Source: Eukaryota sp. TZLM1-RC
Lineage: Eukaryota > Metamonada: BaSk clade
DNA: 64,000 nucleotides
NCBI GenBank assembly: GCA_040285825.1
Contig: JAUPSS010000004.1
Location: 2,770,550-2,834,549, forward strand
Direction: 5' to 3'
Position 1 is the stretch's first letter. Each line of letters opens with the position of its first letter. The notes beneath the pieces were generated by a model. It had not been told where the DNA came from, did no database searches, and saw only the letters and a list, made by a program, of their open reading frames with translations. Below, in pieces: positions 61,183 to 64,000 of this stretch. The translations under genes and the position numbers were made by a program.

Positions 61183-61857
61183 CAAGTAGAGCAAATGAAA
61201 GGTTTCGTTGGACAATTTACATTTTTCAATCTCATCATTTCTTAAAGAGGATTTAGTAACATTAATACCACAATTGTTTGATGAAGATAACAAATGACTG
61301 TGAATCAGATCAGAATTGACACACACAAAGAGGCATAAAATTAAGGACATGCATAAAATTTGGGGTACATATGAATAAGTCTCAAAACTTGCCCTAGCCT
61401 TTGTTGGAGCATAAAAAACCAACACTAAGGCAAATGACAACTTTGGAGCTACAAAACAGTACATATTGTTTTAAGTTTATCATTTGACCATAAAATACTA
61501 TACTGAATCTAGTGCTTGAATGTCATTTTGTGTGAAGTTTTTGAGAATAACTGAATATGATAAATTGAAAACAAAATAAATCAGAAAAGTCTAGGTACAC
61601 TATGAGATAGGTCTAAGTCTAAATCAGCAAGAAATCTTTTCACTGTTTTGCAAAACTGAATGTCCAAAGTGAAATCACACAATCACATTCACTTTGATCA
61701 ACACAGTAAGAGATGCTTGATATGTTCTTCTCCCAGCCCTCGATCTAGGTGTTGCTCAAGATGCATATTTTCATGTAACTGGTCTCAGAAATTCTACTTT
61801 TTGTATCTACAGCAACAATGACAAGACAAGGTGACTAGATTATATTGTACTTCTCTT
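61183..61857. other. Divergent promoter region between beta-4 and RCC1 genes
   Basis: The beta-4 frame remains open to 61464. The rest is non-coding and shared by two genes reading outward. No specific site recognised. Confidence 0.45.
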
Positions 61858-64000
61858 ATGGTTCAGACTCGATCACAGAAGAAAAGACGCCAATTAGTGA
61901 AGAGCTTAAACACTATACCTTCTCTTAAACAACCAAGATTGTCTTTAAATGTTCAATCAGCACCCAGACAAACCCCTCAAGTCGCAGCTGAGCAATCACT
62001 CAGTGAGCATGTTGATCAAGTCAAACGAAATCCTTTTGTCGTTTCCAATAATCTGAGGGGAATTCGTTGTGTCTCTTCTTCATCCAAACACACACTTCTT
62101 CTCACCTCCAACGGCCAAATTTATGCATGGGGAGACAATGCCTTTGGGCAAGTTCTTTTTAACGGTCCGAATCCTGTTAGACTCCCAGTTCGATTAGGTT
62201 TACCCTCTGTTGCTTGCATTGCTGCTGGTCAAACACATTCTCTTGCTCTATGTGTTGATGGTTCGGTTTATGGGTGGGGAAAGAATGATTCCAAACAGTT
62301 GACCATGTCCTCCAGACGAGAACTTCCTTTAACAAGAATTCCGCTAAACAGTTACTCTATCCACCGTGTCTATGCTGGCAATCGTTGTTCCTTTGCTCTC
62401 ACTAATGACCGCAAGGTGATATATTGGGGCAACACACAGAAACCCAAACCAATTGCTGAATTAGTTGATGTTGTGCATTTCAGCAACCGTGGAGATCGAA
62501 TTGCTTCCATTAATTCCAGAAGTGAGGTATTCATTGCTGAATTGAAACCATTTAACAGACAAGCATTTTCAGTTTACAAGTTGCTGATGGAAGTGACGTC
62601 ACCTTACCTTGGTTTTATTCGCAAAATCAGTGCCTCGTCGTGTTCTCTGGGCGGTTCTTTCATCTTGGTACTCGACCGCGATGGACTGTTGTGGGAGCAA
62701 AAGAAGGTGAAAAGTAGGTGGAGCTCACCAGTCAGCGTTAGAGCCCAGGAAACTGTTCAGTCTGTGCAGGCAAGTGATAATTATGCGGTTTTGATAACTC
62801 AATCACGAAATCTTCTTTTATGGGGAAAATCCCCGCATATCAGGATGTTTCACCAGCAGGATCAGATTACGTCACATTCTGAGCCAATTGAGGGCGTTAG
62901 TCTAGGCGATGATTACATGTTCGCCTATAACCAACATGGAATATGGGCATTGGGTCGTAACAGGGGACAGCTAGGAATAGAATCTACTTTAGAGATAAAG
63001 ACTCCTCTACGGTTATTTGGATCTGAAATTTGTGGAAATGCCGCCAAACCACGCCGAATTGTTCAACCAATGTATTCAGTTTTGATCAAAATCGTCTTTG
63101 CGAAATATTTAGAATATCTCGAGATCATTTTTGATTTGGCCCAATATGTGAAAGCTAGATTTATTTCCAAAACCAGTATTTCTTGCAGGACAACTGAGTT
63201 TGCAAGAAACATATTGCATTTTTGCAAGTTAAAACAATTCGTTATTAACCCAAAAAACACTGATCTGCTTGATTCTACAAGGTTGGAACTGCAGTTGACC
63301 TCCCCATTCATTGGGCAATTAACAGAAAACAGGTTAATTGATGAGCTCACTGTTTTTACTGATGATGCAGAAAGAGATTGGCCACTCTTGAATTGCTTTT
63401 CTGCAATAAGAAGGCTTTGCCTATATGAGCATAGATCATATGATGTTAGTTTTCAAAGGTTAGATTGTGTGAATTTTGTGAATCTGAGATATCTGGAGCT
63501 TGAGTATTCAATAACAGAACTTCCACAATTACCCATTTCATTAGAACGCCTTGTCCTCAATTGCGAACCAGCTTGGTGTGACATTAGGTATCTTACCTCT
63601 TTGAAAGAGCTCACAGTCCATAGTGGTATTCTATCCACCAGAATCATACGAGCTGAAGTACGATTACCAAACAGCATTAAAGTACTGCAGTTGACATTTT
63701 CTGAAGCCCAAAACAATCAGATCAGCTTAGGCCAGCTGAGAGAAATGGTCTGCATTGGAATAATCCCCAACAATTTGACAGAATTTCACTTTCCAAGGTT
63801 GAGTTCTCTGGTTTTAAGTCAAAGTTTGACTGGTCGAAATTTCACCCAACAGATCCTAAATAGCCTTGCTAGCAATGATTGTATTGAGAAGATTGTTTCC
63901 TTGCAACACAGGTATGTTTTCAAGCTGAGAAGTTTTCCTTGGATGATTCAATTTCCAAAGGATGCTCATTTTAATCGTTCAGTGCCAAAGATCATTCAAG
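61858..64000 (+). CDS. RCC1-repeat and leucine-rich protein, copy 2 (runs off window)
   Basis: Open for 714 codons from the ATG at 61858 to the window edge with no stop. The N-terminus is basic (MVQTRSQKKRRQLVKS), nuclear-signal-like. RCC1 blades follow: SSSSKHTLLLTSNGQIYAWGDNAFGQ, AAGQTHSLALCVDGSVYGWG, YAGNRCSFALTNDRKVIYWG, degenerate blades, then a last one with GDDYMFAYNQHGIWALGRNRGQLG near 62920-62980. The C-terminal part has leucine-rich segments (FVNLRYLELEYSITELPQLP, LERLVLNC, YLTSLKELTVH, SIKVLQLTF) and ends with SFPWMIQFPKDAHF, matching the FPWLIQYPADR end of the paralogue at 11915-14119. By that comparison only about 10-20 residues lie beyond the window. The two proteins define a small family. 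Function unknown. Confidence 0.85.
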   Translation, partial: MVQTRSQKKRRQLVKSLNTIPSLKQPRLSLNVQSAPRQTPQVAAEQSLSEHVDQVKRNPFVVSNNLRGIRCVSSSSKHTLLLTSNGQIYAWGDNAFGQVLFNGPNPVRLPVRLGLPSVACIAAGQTHSLALCVDGSVYGWGKNDSKQLTMSSRRELPLTRIPLNSYSIHRVYAGNRCSFALTNDRKVIYWGNTQKPKPIAELVDVVHFSNRGDRIASINSRSEVFIAELKPFNRQAFSVYKLLMEVTSPYLGFIRKISASSCSLGGSFILVLDRDGLLWEQKKVKSRWSSPVSVRAQETVQSVQASDNYAVLITQSRNLLLWGKSPHIRMFHQQDQITSHSEPIEGVSLGDDYMFAYNQHGIWALGRNRGQLGIESTLEIKTPLRLFGSEICGNAAKPRRIVQPMYSVLIKIVFAKYLEYLEIIFDLAQYVKARFISKTSISCRTTEFARNILHFCKLKQFVINPKNTDLLDSTRLELQLTSPFIGQLTENRLIDELTVFTDDAERDWPLLNCFSAIRRLCLYEHRSYDVSFQRLDCVNFVNLRYLELEYSITELPQLPISLERLVLNCEPAWCDIRYLTSLKELTVHSGILSTRIIRAEVRLPNSIKVLQLTFSEAQNNQISLGQLREMVCIGIIPNNLTEFHFPRLSSLVLSQSLTGRNFTQQILNSLASNDCIEKIVSLQHRYVFKLRSFPWMIQFPKDAHFNRSVPKIIQ

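Noticed and set aside
1-64000. CRISPR arrays or bacterial operons
   Set aside because: No regularly spaced identical repeats with unique spacers; the repeats seen are transposon copies or protein-coding tandem repeats, and the genes are eukaryotic.

Overview
This is a eukaryotic window, most likely from the AT-rich genome of a free-living protist. The conserved genes are eukaryotic: two copies of the ribosome-assembly GTPase EFL1/Ria1, proteasome subunit beta-4, an RHL1-type topoisomerase VI accessory protein, a RING/IBR protein ending in a MYCBP2-like cysteine-relay module, and RCC1-repeat proteins. The long genes are uninterrupted, so introns look rare. The coding style and gene set would fit an excavate or amoeboid lineage, but the sequence alone does not settle this.

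At least half of the window is mobile DNA or its debris. (1) Two related non-LTR retroelement families, called A and B here, carry a reverse transcriptase, a CxC...HxxxC finger and a restriction-like (PD-(D/E)XK-like) nuclease region. There are more than fifteen copies, nearly all 5'-truncated. Four insertions have clear target-site duplications of 11 to 15 bp. (2) A Ty3/gypsy LTR retrotransposon at 21506-28931 has two identical 160-bp LTRs; a decayed relative lies at 1825-2657. (3) Two decayed TnpB/Fanzor-like genes (RNA-guided nuclease family) lie at about 18.7-20.0 kb and 30.6-32.8 kb. (4) There are hAT and Tc1/IS630-like remnants.

Layout. 0-3.5 kb: retroelement debris. 3.5-10 kb: a CUE-domain gene (+) facing an EFL1 pseudogene (-) that is broken by a family B insertion and by frameshifts. 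10-15 kb: unidentified fragments and an RCC1/leucine-rich gene. 15-20 kb: a family B element, the RING/IBR-cysteine-relay gene and the first Fanzor-like relic. 21.5-28.9 kb: the young Ty3 element. 29-35.5 kb: two secreted VCBS/FG-GAP paralogues on either side of the second Fanzor-like relic and a family A copy. 35.6-50.4 kb: mostly family A and B copies, interrupted by the RHL1 gene and a U-box-like gene. 50.5-56.3 kb: an intact EFL1 (+) facing a second CUE gene (-), which is an inverted copy of the 3.5-10 kb block. 56-60 kb: nested retroelements and a hAT remnant. 60.6-64 kb: the proteasome beta-4 gene, then a second RCC1/leucine-rich gene that runs off the window.

The host genes do not form one pathway. 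They cover ribosome maturation, proteasome, ubiquitin ligation, DNA topology and secretion, set in a retroelement-rich, recently rearranged region. The most unusual items are the Fanzor-like relics, the RING/IBR-cysteine-relay fusion, the three consecutive -1 frame changes in the young Ty3 element, and the inverted duplication in which only one EFL1 copy remains intact.
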